59,553 nucleotides of DNA from Rhodocyclaceae bacterium UBA1310 (GTDB lineage: Bacteria > Pseudomonadota > Gammaproteobacteria > Burkholderiales > Rhodocyclaceae): contig DBTS01000118.1 of NCBI GenBank assembly GCA_002307175.1, positions 1 to 59,553 of the forward strand. The letters are read 5' to 3'. Position 1 is the first letter of the stretch. Each line of letters opens with the position of its first letter. A program made the position numbers and the translations under genes. The notes under the pieces are model-generated. The model saw only the letters and a program-made list of their open reading frames with translations, ran no database searches and was not told the DNA's origin. Positions 23,909-33,368 of the stretch are shown here, piece after piece.

Positions 23909-25363
23909 CTATTGCCTAGTTGATCCAACGAGATGTGAGGAAAGCATCTCTGCACAGACCATCAAGGTCTGCACAGGATTAGCAACACCGGCCCTGGGAA
24001 AAATGGCGGTGGACATAACGTAGGCTGGGATTTCACTAGGCAACCGACATTTCATGCCCAAACCATCAATAGCTTCTGTGAATGCCTGAACGCCCCCCCC
24101 CAAGTGAAGAGCTTCGGTACAATTCTCATGCACCCTTGTAGAGAATGCTGGTGATTCAATATCAGCCCTGGCAAGAACAAGCGCCTGCTCATCGAGGATT
24201 TCAGCCCCCAGCAGATTCAATGCCTTGAGGCTTGCTTCGGCTAGATGATTGACATCTGCCTCCGAAAGTGACCAGTTCAGCACATAGTCACCATCCAGAG
24301 AAAAAAACTTCTCAGCTTCAGCTCCAGATTCAATATCCACCAACAGATTAACCTTCGCACCTTCCGGATAAAATAGTCGATGTGCCAAAAAACGATCGAG
24401 ACCAACCCTGAGTGTAGTAATACCTCCCGACATCAGCGAAAATCCCGAGGAGATTACTTCAGGGACGGAAAGTCCCAGCTGTTTAGAAAAAACAAGCCGC
24501 TTCAGACTACGATAAGGCTCCACCTCATCGTAAGGGGCTTGCAGATGAAGAAAACCTTTAGTGCCTGATTCAGGAAGACAAAACTCAAGTCTACGCCCGA
24601 CGGTCACCGATTTATCAAAACGCGGGGGAAAGAGTTTATCGAGCATCGCCGTGCGTTTCCATGGAAAGGAAAGCACCGGGAATGACAAATGATCATTCAA
24701 ATGCATGCCTAGCCCAAGCCCCTGCCCCTCAAGTTCGGGAAATAGGCGAGCCAGCACACGGATACTATCCACCACTCCCGCTGACACCACCAGGGAACGA
24801 AACCCTACAGTCTGCTCCTCACCGTGCGCTTGATTCAAAAGAGCGACGTTCCTACCATCCACCTTACTGACCGACAGCACTTCTGAATTGAGATAGCACC
24901 TAATACCCTGCGCTTCCAGGCTCGTACTGGTTGCTGCCCATATATGGCGCCACTTCCCTGTGAGCACTGGAAATTCGCACAGCACAATGGGATCTTCAGA
25001 ATCCAAGTGCTTACTGCGTCGGGTTCTACGAATACCAAGTTTCGAATACACCACATCACTTGCAAGCCGAAAAGCCTCAAGACTCCCGTTCCTGATTCCA
25101 AGTGATGCAATCAGCGCACCGTCATCTTCAACAAGCGCGCCCCCCCAATACCGAGAATTACCACCAAGAATATGATTTCGTGCTTCCACGGCGGCAAGAT
25201 TCTGCCGCTCTGAAAACTGAATAGGAGGTTCCGTCTGGGGGACACCGTCAGACTCCCCGCCCTTTTCCACAACACAGACACTAGCTCCCTTCTCGGCACA
25301 TGCCTGCGCAAGATAAAGACCAACAATTCCACCACCAACTATCAGAACATCAAATTCCATCAT
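23909..25363 (-). CDS. FAD-dependent GMC-like oxidoreductase
   Basis: The 484-residue protein has the Rossmann FAD motif FDVLIVGGGIVGLYLA (about 4-19) and a C-terminal segment typical of GMC oxidoreductases, LHLGGGVQAF followed by STAIFPRAGVANPVQTLM. Substrates of GMC enzymes are alcohols, including sugars. In this locus it may oxidise a sugar or lipid-linked sugar together with the aldo/keto reductase encoded just upstream. The gene holds a run of nine G (24093-24101) in the coding strand and a run of seven (25140-25146); slippage would truncate the protein. Tandem ATGs at 25363 and 25360 follow the upstream stop directly. Confidence 0.85.
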   Translation of the reverse strand: MMEFDVLIVGGGIVGLYLAQACAEKGASVCVVEKGGESDGVPQTEPPIQFSERQNLAAVEARNHILGGNSRYWGGALVEDDGALIASLGIRNGSLEAFRLASDVVYSKLGIRRTRRSKHLDSEDPIVLCEFPVLTGKWRHIWAATSTSLEAQGIRCYLNSEVLSVSKVDGRNVALLNQAHGEEQTVGFRSLVVSAGVVDSIRVLARLFPELEGQGLGLGMHLNDHLSFPVLSFPWKRTAMLDKLFPPRFDKSVTVGRRLEFCLPESGTKGFLHLQAPYDEVEPYRSLKRLVFSKQLGLSVPEVISSGFSLMSGGITTLRVGLDRFLAHRLFYPEGAKVNLLVDIESGAEAEKFFSLDGDYVLNWSLSEADVNHLAEASLKALNLLGAEILDEQALVLARADIESPAFSTRVHENCTEALHLGGGVQAFTEAIDGLGMKCRLPSEIPAYVMSTAIFPRAGVANPVQTLMVCAEMLSSHLVGSTRQ

Positions 25364-25364
25364 C

Positions 25365-26111
25365 TCAGCCCCCAATAAACTGTTTGAGATGGGCAGCATC
25401 TGTCGTCTGGTATAGAACCGTATCCGCCCCTACTGCCTGCGCTGCAGTGTAGTAAGCAGACAAGGCTGGCGATGAGCATTCGGCTCCTGAGGCAAGGCCT
25501 TGCCTGAGATGATAGACACTTGACCTGTGCGCCCCAGCGCGCAGCTGCAGCAACTTCAACGGCGCCTGCACCAGCTGTAAATCCAGGCTATCGGCAATGG
25601 CGTGAATGCACAGGCTTTCTCCTGAAACACCGAACCATCTCACTTTTCCACTGTGATTCAATTGTTCGAAAGCAGACTTCAGCTCGTCCACCGCCTCAAT
25701 CGTTCCCAATGGTTCATGAATGAAAAGAGTGTCAATATAGTCAGTCTTCAGACGCCTTAGGGAAGTCTCTACCGACTCAACCAACGTCTTGGCTGAATAA
25801 TTCCTCTTCGGCTTTCGGAACAGCACCCGGCGTGACACTTGATCAACAAACCAGCAAGGCTTGAAGATAGAGGGAGGAAGAAAACCATATGCCACATAAG
25901 GAATACCAAACTTGGTATTCACGATCAGCTTGCTTCGCAAGCCACTATCCCCGAGAAACCTCCCCAACTCACACTCAGCAATACCATTACCATACATAGG
26001 TGCTACATCAAAACCCGATGCGCCACTCTCTGCAGCAAGAGCTAACAGGTGCTGCCGAGCCCCGGATTTACCAAGGCGATGAATCCGATCCAAGCCATAT
26101 AGCCATTGCAT
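25365..26111 (-). CDS. Aldo/keto reductase
   Basis: The 248-residue protein keeps the aldo/keto reductase tetrad: Asp and Tyr in FDVAPMYGNG (about 34-43), Lys in NTKFG, and His in FIHEPLG. The later barrel strands are recognisable (VRWFGVSGE) but the protein is shorter than the usual 280-330 residues, and the C-terminal NADP-binding loop is abbreviated. It lies one base from the GMC-like oxidoreductase gene, so the two probably act on the same compound. The substrate is unknown. Confidence 0.85.
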   Translation of the reverse strand: MQWLYGLDRIHRLGKSGARQHLLALAAESGASGFDVAPMYGNGIAECELGRFLGDSGLRSKLIVNTKFGIPYVAYGFLPPSIFKPCWFVDQVSRRVLFRKPKRNYSAKTLVESVETSLRRLKTDYIDTLFIHEPLGTIEAVDELKSAFEQLNHSGKVRWFGVSGESLCIHAIADSLDLQLVQAPLKLLQLRAGAHRSSVYHLRQGLASGAECSSPALSAYYTAAQAVGADTVLYQTTDAAHLKQFIGG

Positions 26112-26122
26112 CTGATTTCCCT

Positions 26123-26710
26123 TTACACTTCAGCCTGATACCTACGACTACCAATGATCTTCGCTGGAACGCCTCCAACTATCGCCGCCGCGGGAACATC
26201 GGCCATGACACAACCCCGGGCTGCAACCACAGCCCATTCCCCAACTGTAACGCCAGGCCCTATAAAAGCCTCTGAAGCAATCCACGCATTCGGGCCAATC
26301 ACGATAGGCCGCGTTATAAGATCGAATGTTGCCGAATGAATGTCATGAGTACCACAGCAAAGAAAACTGCGTTGTGAAACGGACGCTCGATCCCCCAGAT
26401 CAATCATCGCCATAGAATAAACGTCCACTTCAGGGCCAAAACAACTATCCACTCCCATACGAACATTCCACGGTGCCCATATCCTCGTGCTCGGATACAC
26501 TTTGGCACGCTCACCGATCGTGGCACCAAAGACACGTAGCCAGAATCTCCGCCACCCAAACGCAGGGCGTGGACTTGGGCGAATCAAGCAGCCCCAGACA
26601 CACCCCCACACAAACCGCAAAACCCTGTGCGATAAAGGATAGGTCGGTCGAGTGAACGTATCGCGATGGATGAAATGACCAGCGGGTTGAACAGTTTCAA
26701 GCCTTTCCAT
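26123..26710 (-). CDS. WcaF-like acyltransferase (left-handed beta-helix)
   Basis: The 195-residue protein has hexapeptide repeats (for example IGPNAWIASEAFIGPGVTVG and VVAARGCVMADVPAAAIVGG) and ends in the family-typical GVPAKIIGSR. The N-terminus FTRPTYPLSHRVLRFVWG fits the colanic-acid WcaF group, which acetylates sugars of the repeat unit. It overlaps the preceding glycosyltransferase gene by 14 bases. Confidence 0.9.
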   Translation of the reverse strand: MERLETVQPAGHFIHRDTFTRPTYPLSHRVLRFVWGCVWGCLIRPSPRPAFGWRRFWLRVFGATIGERAKVYPSTRIWAPWNVRMGVDSCFGPEVDVYSMAMIDLGDRASVSQRSFLCCGTHDIHSATFDLITRPIVIGPNAWIASEAFIGPGVTVGEWAVVAARGCVMADVPAAAIVGGVPAKIIGSRRYQAEV

Positions 26711-27515
26711 TCAGCTCTCTCGACTTCAGAACAATGAAATATTCATAAATTGACTGCAGCACCGAATACGTCAGCCCCGCATACCCATCCAGGAACCCCT
26801 TCTTGGCAAAATAAATCAATGCAAACTTCACCAAGGGCCGGAAGGGCAAACGATAGAAAAGCTCCTTCTGGTGATAACGACGCTTGTGAAAATCCTTCTC
26901 AAAAAATGCCTTCTTCAGGCTGAAACCTTCATTTGCGGCTTTGTTGGCGAGAATCTGCTGCGCCTCAAAAGTACTGTAGGAATTGTGCCGCTCTATCCAG
27001 TGGCCAATTCCCTTACTGAAGGGGAAATGATCGAGACACCCGGAAATCTGCCCGACTGGTCCATCCGCGATCGACACAGGATTCACGAGGCGTTCGTACC
27101 GCATCTTCTCAGGCCTGAACAGCCGAAGGAAAAAAGGAGAGGCCTGCACATGGCGCAACCAGCTACCCATAAAGAAATCGCGACGCTGCACCCGGTAAGC
27201 CACGTTAGGCGTATCCGCCTCGGCGAGCGCGAGAATCGCATCACGAAGCTCAGGAGTCACCCGTTCGTCTGCATCGATGTAGAACACCCAGGGGTGTTTG
27301 AAATGGATATTCTGCAAACCCCAATTCTGATGGGCGGCCCAGTTATCAAACACACGCTGCGTGACAGTAGCCCCCGCACGCCGGGCGATTTCCACAGTAT
27401 CGTCAGTACTGAAGGAATCATAGAGGTGGATATCATCACTCCAGGCGACACTGGCAAGGCATCCGGGCAAATCCTTCTGCTCGTTCTTCGTGAGGATAAG
27501 AATAGAAACATTCAT
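26697..27515 (-). CDS. Family 2 glycosyltransferase (WaaE/KdtX-like)
   Basis: The 272-residue protein starts MNVSILILTKNEQKDLPGCL and has the GT2 motifs DSFSTDDTVEIA (about 33-44) and YIDADERVTPEL (about 78-89, the DxD metal site). The arrangement is that of WaaE-type transferases. Start 27515 is chosen because GGGGAG lies eight bases upstream. Confidence 0.9.
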   Translation of the reverse strand: MNVSILILTKNEQKDLPGCLASVAWSDDIHLYDSFSTDDTVEIARRAGATVTQRVFDNWAAHQNWGLQNIHFKHPWVFYIDADERVTPELRDAILALAEADTPNVAYRVQRRDFFMGSWLRHVQASPFFLRLFRPEKMRYERLVNPVSIADGPVGQISGCLDHFPFSKGIGHWIERHNSYSTFEAQQILANKAANEGFSLKKAFFEKDFHKRRYHQKELFYRLPFRPLVKFALIYFAKKGFLDGYAGLTYSVLQSIYEYFIVLKSRELNGKA

Positions 27516-27537
27516 TTGTGGACTCCCCAAAAAGATC

Positions 27538-28716
27538 CTAGTGCTGATAAAAAGCAGGCTTGGTTTTCACGAACTCAAGAATCGTTTCCATGAGACTGCT
27601 CGTCATCTGCTCAACCGTGAAACGTTCAGAGAAGCTTGCATACGCCCTCTGCCCCATCTCAGTACGTTGCCCCTCAGACAAAGCCAGCCACTTCCGCATA
27701 TTGATTTCGGTATCCTGAGCATCATCATTACCGACCAGCCCTCCGCCATCGGCTTCGATCTCTCGCCAGATATTGACCTTGTTCGAAATCAGAACCGGAA
27801 CCCCGCAGCCCAGAGATTCCGCTACAGCAATACCAAAATTCTCCTGATGAGAGGGCAGCACAAACAATTCGCTGGCATAAAACGCGCCCCACTTCATGTC
27901 ACCCCGCAACATCCCTGGCCACACCACACGATCACCAACCCCAAGCCTTTCTGCCTGAGCCTTCAGTTGCGGCACCAGCCCACACTGATCCGGCCCAGCC
28001 ATGATCAGGCGCAATTCCGGCACGAACCTCGCCACCTGAGAAAACGCCTCAATGATCAGATCGCAGCCTTTTTTCTCGTGAATACGACTCAGGAAAAGAA
28101 AATTTCGCGTCTCCGCCAGCTCCGGGAAACTCTGCAAGAAGACGGCCTTTACCCGCTCGCTATCCTGAGGAGGTGTGGCCGCACCATATTTCACCACCCG
28201 AGAATTCGCAGACCACAGAGTGAAGCTCTTTGGAGCAAGAATGCTTTCCTCTTCGCAGGTAAAGAGAACCGCCTTCGCATCGCGCAAAACACGATAATCC
28301 GCCCAAGGCCAATAAAGGCTTTTCTTCAGATGCTTGATGGGATAAGCCTTCTTAAACCATGGATCAAGCATGCCGTGCGTATAAACAAAATAAGGCACAT
28401 TGGAGTTTTTCAATACCCGCCAGGCACCCAGCGCATGGTACTGCCAGATACCATTTACCACCACTGCATCGAAGCGACTCACATTCCCCTTTAACCAGGG
28501 CACCAGTTTTTTGTTGTAGGCATACTTAAAAACCCCCTGCCCCAGACCATGCACCTGTAGAGGAATATTCTTCAGATATTCTGCGTCTGGCTCATCAAAG
28601 GAAACAACTTCAACGGTCACGCCGCGCGAACGATGCACACGAGACATTTGAATAACGCCTTCCATTGGGCCACCGCCCCGTGGATTCATCGAAGGAATAA
28701 TATGCAATAGTCTCAT
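27538..28716 (-). CDS. Family 4 glycosyltransferase
   Basis: The 392-residue GT-B protein begins MRLLHIIPSMNPRGGGP and has the C-terminal donor domain FLFLSRIHEKKGCDLIIEAF (about 218-237) and the EX7E-type element HQENFGIAVAESLGCGVPVL (about 298-317). It acts on the lipid-linked glycan in the cytoplasm. Its base composition is intermediate between the core genes and the A+T-rich genes upstream. Confidence 0.92.
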   Translation of the reverse strand: MRLLHIIPSMNPRGGGPMEGVIQMSRVHRSRGVTVEVVSFDEPDAEYLKNIPLQVHGLGQGVFKYAYNKKLVPWLKGNVSRFDAVVVNGIWQYHALGAWRVLKNSNVPYFVYTHGMLDPWFKKAYPIKHLKKSLYWPWADYRVLRDAKAVLFTCEEESILAPKSFTLWSANSRVVKYGAATPPQDSERVKAVFLQSFPELAETRNFLFLSRIHEKKGCDLIIEAFSQVARFVPELRLIMAGPDQCGLVPQLKAQAERLGVGDRVVWPGMLRGDMKWGAFYASELFVLPSHQENFGIAVAESLGCGVPVLISNKVNIWREIEADGGGLVGNDDAQDTEINMRKWLALSEGQRTEMGQRAYASFSERFTVEQMTSSLMETILEFVKTKPAFYQH

Positions 28717-28744
28717 TTTTAACCATTCATAAAAAAAACAAAAC

Positions 28745-29605
28745 TTACTTTTCTACCACACTACCCGCACTACCATATTTATTCCCAAACGCCGCAGAAA
28801 TAAAATTATCTGAAAACAAATTCAGTGCATGCACGAACAAAAAATAAACTACCGCATTTAACAAACCGAAATGTTTTAATCTAAACTTTGCACCAATTAA
28901 AGGAGGCGACCCTAACGGAGAATATAACTTTTTAAATCTAGCAACAACTCCAACTCCCGGAGCTCTTACTCGACAAATATCATTTTTGTTACCCCCACCA
29001 ACAACACATCGCGTCGTCACAACAGAATATCCTTGAGATTTTGCGCGATATCCATAATCGACATCACCTAAATCGTGCCTGAACATTTCATCAATATTAC
29101 CCACAGCTTCAAAAATATTTCTTGGAACCAACACCACATTCCCATTCATATTTTTAATTATCTGACACTCCCCATTCGGGAAAAGCAATCGTTTATCTTC
29201 TCCGGTACCACCGTATATTATTTCGCGCGTTACACGATCTTCAATTATTCCCACTACTACAGCGTTATCTTCATAAAGCTCAGAGCATTCAATTAATTCA
29301 GAAAAACAATCAGGCGTAATATTAACATCATCGTTTAGCCAGCAAAAATAACTAAACTGACCTTTGGCCGCTTCGCTCCAAGCTAGTCGCATGCCGCCAC
29401 TCCAAAACAATTTTCCATTTCCTGAAATAACATGCACCTCAGGAAAGAGTCGTAATATCAAATCAGAAGTACCATCCGTCGATCCGTCATCGACAAGAAA
29501 AACACTTAAATTTTCAGAAAATTTATTTTTATACAAAGCCTCCAGACATTCTGCCGTTTTTACTGCTCTGTTATAACAAGTTATTAAAACAGCAATTTTC
29601 TTCAT
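28745..29605 (-). CDS. Family 2 glycosyltransferase in the A+T-rich cassette
   Basis: The 286-residue protein starts MKKIAVLITCYNRAVKTAEC and has VFLVDDGSTDGTSDLI (about 33-48) and CWLNDDVNITPDCF (about 87-100), the latter holding the metal-binding DD. The pattern GHDDVDYGYRAKSQGYS-like (here HDLGDVDYGYRAKSQG) is typical of rhamnosyl- and related GT2 enzymes. Its base composition is much richer in A+T than that of the genes at 27.5 kb and below. AGGTGG lies upstream of the start at 29605. Confidence 0.88.
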   Translation of the reverse strand: MKKIAVLITCYNRAVKTAECLEALYKNKFSENLSVFLVDDGSTDGTSDLILRLFPEVHVISGNGKLFWSGGMRLAWSEAAKGQFSYFCWLNDDVNITPDCFSELIECSELYEDNAVVVGIIEDRVTREIIYGGTGEDKRLLFPNGECQIIKNMNGNVVLVPRNIFEAVGNIDEMFRHDLGDVDYGYRAKSQGYSVVTTRCVVGGGNKNDICRVRAPGVGVVARFKKLYSPLGSPPLIGAKFRLKHFGLLNAVVYFLFVHALNLFSDNFISAAFGNKYGSAGSVVEK

Positions 29606-29636
29606 AACCACCTCACGGCAAAAATTAAATACGCAC

Positions 29637-30878
29637 TCAAACACCGATAGTTATATTTCTTCTTGAATAAATATCATTCACGCCATTTATTGATTCAGGT
29701 TTTTTACCATAAACATAATCCCCATAAACAGATCTAAACACAGTCAACACAAAAACCATTGTGAACACTTTTTCATAGGATAAAAAATTCCCACTCTGCG
29801 ACCCGATTAAAACAAGCAACAACAACTCAATCAAATTTCTAACCCTTTTAACTATAATAAAAACAATAAAAATACCTACAAACCCATTTTGGGTAATTAA
29901 GGCCAAAAATCCGTTATGCCCGGGAAAAGACGAATAATCAGTGTACAACCCCGTATATAAAAAATGCTCGAATTCATTTATTGGAATTCCAAAAATATCA
30001 CCATTTACCATGTTTTCATAAATTAAAATCAAAGGATAAAGAATGCGCGCCTGCATCGACACATCATCCTGACCGTCACTAGAAAACACGCGATTATAGA
30101 CATCAAAATCATAATTTTCGTTTAAAAACAAAGCAACAAAAACACCAACCAATACCACAGCAAATATTGAAAACAATATCTTAATATTAATTTCAGATCT
30201 CGTTTCCCATAAAAAAACAAGGGACAACATCACCATCCCGACCACACCCAGAAGAGAACCTACTAACAATTGAGTAACCCACAAATAAGCTATTAACACA
30301 TCTCGAAAAATACTTTTTTTAAACCATACAAAAGAATATAAACAACACAAAACCATACCCAAATATGATGGCTCGGAATAAATCCCATTGGCGCGCAAAG
30401 TATTTGCATAAAAATCGTATAAAAAAGCAGAGTCAGCTAAGCCTAAATTCTCACCAACAGCAAAGTATTTAAGCGGCACTTGAAATGATTTTGTGACGAA
30501 GATTTGAATCCAAGCCGGGATGGTTGCAACCGCTATGGCAAAAACAAGCCACACATAATTTAAACGCCCAATCACCACCTGTTTTCTTGCTAATAAAAGC
30601 AAAAACAAGGCACATACAGCAAATCTTAAAACTCTAAGACCGCCCTCTGTGTATCCATATTTTGCAACAACCCACAAATATGAAACCAAAACAAATGCCG
30701 AGATAATTAAAGATTCAGCGATCCATCGACCCTTAATTTGACGCCGGGAAAAAAAAATGGCCACCAATATTCCTAGAGTACCAAACGACAAGTGATAGGA
30801 AAATCCGATTTGCTGAAAAACAAAGCAAACAAGAAGGATTCCCACTAGAATTTTATTAAACTTATTATCATATGTCAT
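29637..30878 (-). CDS. Wzy-type polysaccharide polymerase
   Basis: The 413-residue protein is very hydrophobic with about ten to twelve membrane helices and a periplasmic loop containing TGLYTDYSSFPGHNGFLALI, the H-N-G region common in Wzy polymerases. It has little sequence similarity to known proteins beyond topology, as is usual. It lies between transferase genes in the A+T-rich cassette. Start 30878 (ATG) has AAAGGA nine bases upstream and overlaps the preceding gene by 11 bases; a TTG six codons earlier is possible. Confidence 0.82.
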   Translation of the reverse strand: MTYDNKFNKILVGILLVCFVFQQIGFSYHLSFGTLGILVAIFFSRRQIKGRWIAESLIISAFVLVSYLWVVAKYGYTEGGLRVLRFAVCALFLLLLARKQVVIGRLNYVWLVFAIAVATIPAWIQIFVTKSFQVPLKYFAVGENLGLADSAFLYDFYANTLRANGIYSEPSYLGMVLCCLYSFVWFKKSIFRDVLIAYLWVTQLLVGSLLGVVGMVMLSLVFLWETRSEINIKILFSIFAVVLVGVFVALFLNENYDFDVYNRVFSSDGQDDVSMQARILYPLILIYENMVNGDIFGIPINEFEHFLYTGLYTDYSSFPGHNGFLALITQNGFVGIFIVFIIVKRVRNLIELLLLVLIGSQSGNFLSYEKVFTMVFVLTVFRSVYGDYVYGKKPESINGVNDIYSRRNITIGV

Positions 30879-32079
30879 TAAAAGCAATCCTTTCAACTAG
30901 ACTGGATATATTTTTTTTATAAACATCCCATCCACTATTTTCAATAGCCATTAATGATTTTTTTCCCCACTCCGACCATACGTCTATTTTTTTAAAAATA
31001 TCTATTAACCCATCTGATACAGACTCTACCGTGTCCAAAACCTCAACACCCATTACTCCGTTCTTGAATTTATCAATCCCGATAAAGGGTGTCACCATTA
31101 ACGGAAGGCCGGCTTGCATTGCTTCGCAACAAGCCAATGACATTCCTTCTGAAAGCGATGGCATGATAAAAAAATGCGCTTTTTTCATCAATTCAGGAAC
31201 TTCCGCGTAAGGGTAATTATTTGCAACACACTCCACTCCTTCGGGTAAATTTAACTGTTCTGATATTTTTTTTAATGACGTTTCAAACTGCCCTAAGACT
31301 ATAAACTTAATTTTTTTCCCTTTAGCTATTTTTTTTAAATAAATAGCAGATTTTTTTAAGGCCAAAAGAAATAAATGCCCTCCTTTTCGAACAGAATTAG
31401 CACGAACTACAATTATAATTTCTTTATTAATCAAATGTTGATCTGAATAAAAAAAGGCGCCCGTGTCAACACCATAAGGAATCAAACTGCATTCACATCC
31501 AGACTTTAATCTTCCAACTAGATCTTTTTTTACATAACAAGAGGGCGCTGTAACAACATCTGCGACTGCTAAAACGTCATTATTTACAGATTCGTCGTGA
31601 AATAATTTAATATCAACACCAATTGATGAGTAATGTTGAGAAATTCTACTCATAGCAGACTCGGATTGATTTATTATTTGATCAGACAATATCTTTATAC
31701 CTCTTTTCTTAGCTTCACTAACAGTAACAGGCATATAATCCTGCAACGTAACTATAAGTTTTGGGCTCCATTTTTTTGAAGCTATTTTTTTGGCAACTTC
31801 ACTATCAAAATAATTTAAAAATACAGTCTCTGGCCTTGATGAATATACAAATCTATTTAATTGCCAACTAAATGGAGAATAAATTTCTCGGCTTTCCAAA
31901 AATTCGTTAAAATAAGACTTTGCTCTTTTCCCAGCATTTCCAGGAAATTTAGACAAAATATACCCTGGCCCTTTTTTGTAAAAAGCGGTTGCTAAACATA
32001 CGTTGGCACCAGACTCTTTGCAGCCTACAGCCAAATGAAATGCATGATGCTTATATGGGTGCGCTATTAATATATCCAT
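30868..32079 (-). CDS. Family 4 glycosyltransferase in the A+T-rich cassette
   Basis: The 403-residue GT-B protein has an N-terminal half starting MDILIAHPYKHHAFHLAVG and a C-terminal half with IIVVRANSVRKGGHLFLLAL (about 214-233), then FFIMPSLSEGMSLACCEAMQ (about 318-337), the typical acceptor/donor glutamate region. The gene is rich in A+T and overlaps both neighbours by 29 and 11 bases. Confidence 0.88.
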   Translation of the reverse strand: MDILIAHPYKHHAFHLAVGCKESGANVCLATAFYKKGPGYILSKFPGNAGKRAKSYFNEFLESREIYSPFSWQLNRFVYSSRPETVFLNYFDSEVAKKIASKKWSPKLIVTLQDYMPVTVSEAKKRGIKILSDQIINQSESAMSRISQHYSSIGVDIKLFHDESVNNDVLAVADVVTAPSCYVKKDLVGRLKSGCECSLIPYGVDTGAFFYSDQHLINKEIIIVVRANSVRKGGHLFLLALKKSAIYLKKIAKGKKIKFIVLGQFETSLKKISEQLNLPEGVECVANNYPYAEVPELMKKAHFFIMPSLSEGMSLACCEAMQAGLPLMVTPFIGIDKFKNGVMGVEVLDTVESVSDGLIDIFKKIDVWSEWGKKSLMAIENSGWDVYKKNISSLVERIAFNDI

Positions 32080-33367
32080 TATCTTTACCTAAAACAATTC
32101 TTGCATTAAAAAGACAGATTACAAACATGTAAATTTCTGAAAATATCATAGCTACAATAACGCCATTTAAACTAAAAACGACGCCCAAAGCCCATGCAAT
32201 TAAAATCGATACCAAAGACGAAAATATATAATGAACTGAGGCACTCGAATGCCTATTAGTCGCCAATAGTAGTATTCGAGGGATATGCCACAGGCTAGCT
32301 GCTAACGTTGCTAGAGCGAAAAGCAATCCATATCTTTCATTGAATATAATCTTACCGTGCGTCCATGTTTTGAGTACATATGGCATCGTTAAATACATAC
32401 ATGCAGCAGCTAGCAAAGCCGTAAGTATTGTCAAAAAAAACCCCTTCCAAAATACTTGAGCCAATAAAGGCATATTCCCTTTGCCATAAATCCTTGAGAA
32501 TTCTGGCCATAAAGTGTGACTGACAACAGCAACTATTTGAACAACAGCTCTAGAAACTGTTCTATAACTATTAAAAACGGCAACAACAGGCATCCCCATA
32601 AGTCCGCCGACCAACATACTCATGCCTTGTATAGAAATAGCATTCCCAATTGGAAACGCTATAAAACCAGCCGCCGGCATTAACATCTTACGAACATCTT
32701 TAAAAGATCCATTTTTAAATGTCCATTTAAATTCATTACAAACACGCGAAGCATATATAACTATCAGCAATGTCACTAAACTTCTTCCAACAAGCAGACC
32801 GACAGCCACCCCTAATAATTCTTTAAAAAAAACAAGACCCAAAACTCCTACCAGCCACTCTGCAACTCTAATACAATTAATAATATATGTACCTTGAGCA
32901 TATTTATTTGAAGCTCGAAAAACAGCATCTATCAACCCAGCATACATAGATACCACAGTATTAGTAATTAGAATTACTAAAATAACCTTCCACCCACGAT
33001 ACGAAACAAGTTCACTATCAACAAAATATAATGCAAATATAAAAATAGCTTCAACCACCAAAACGGAAACAGTCAAAAAACTAAGTGAACTTGAAAACAC
33101 TCTATTCGCCGACTCTGTTTCTCCCTTACTTGCTAATATTGTCATTTTATTTATTGCTACAGAAACGATACCTCCATCTGCCATCGAAAAATAAGCGGGG
33201 GCTGCAGACAACACAATCCAATAGCCATACTCCTTCAGATCCAAATACTTTAAAAAAACTGGCACAGACACAATCTGTATAAGAAAACTAACGATTTGCG
33301 CAAATAAATTCGCACTTAACCCACCGATTAATTTTTTAATTACATATTCAATATTTTTATTTTTCAT
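32051..33367 (-). CDS. Wzx-type flippase
   Basis: The 438-residue protein has about 12 membrane helices in the MOP/PST superfamily pattern, starting SANLFAQIVSFLIQIVSVPV (about 18-37) with YGYWIVLSAAPAYFSMADGG (about 47-66). It would flip the undecaprenyl-linked repeat unit to the periplasm. Its 3' end overlaps the next glycosyltransferase gene by 29 bases. Confidence 0.92.
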   Translation of the reverse strand: MKNKNIEYVIKKLIGGLSANLFAQIVSFLIQIVSVPVFLKYLDLKEYGYWIVLSAAPAYFSMADGGIVSVAINKMTILASKGETESANRVFSSSLSFLTVSVLVVEAIFIFALYFVDSELVSYRGWKVILVILITNTVVSMYAGLIDAVFRASNKYAQGTYIINCIRVAEWLVGVLGLVFFKELLGVAVGLLVGRSLVTLLIVIYASRVCNEFKWTFKNGSFKDVRKMLMPAAGFIAFPIGNAISIQGMSMLVGGLMGMPVVAVFNSYRTVSRAVVQIVAVVSHTLWPEFSRIYGKGNMPLLAQVFWKGFFLTILTALLAAACMYLTMPYVLKTWTHGKIIFNERYGLLFALATLAASLWHIPRILLLATNRHSSASVHYIFSSLVSILIAWALGVVFSLNGVIVAMIFSEIYMFVICLFNARIVLGKDNGYINSAPI

Positions 33368-33368
33368 T

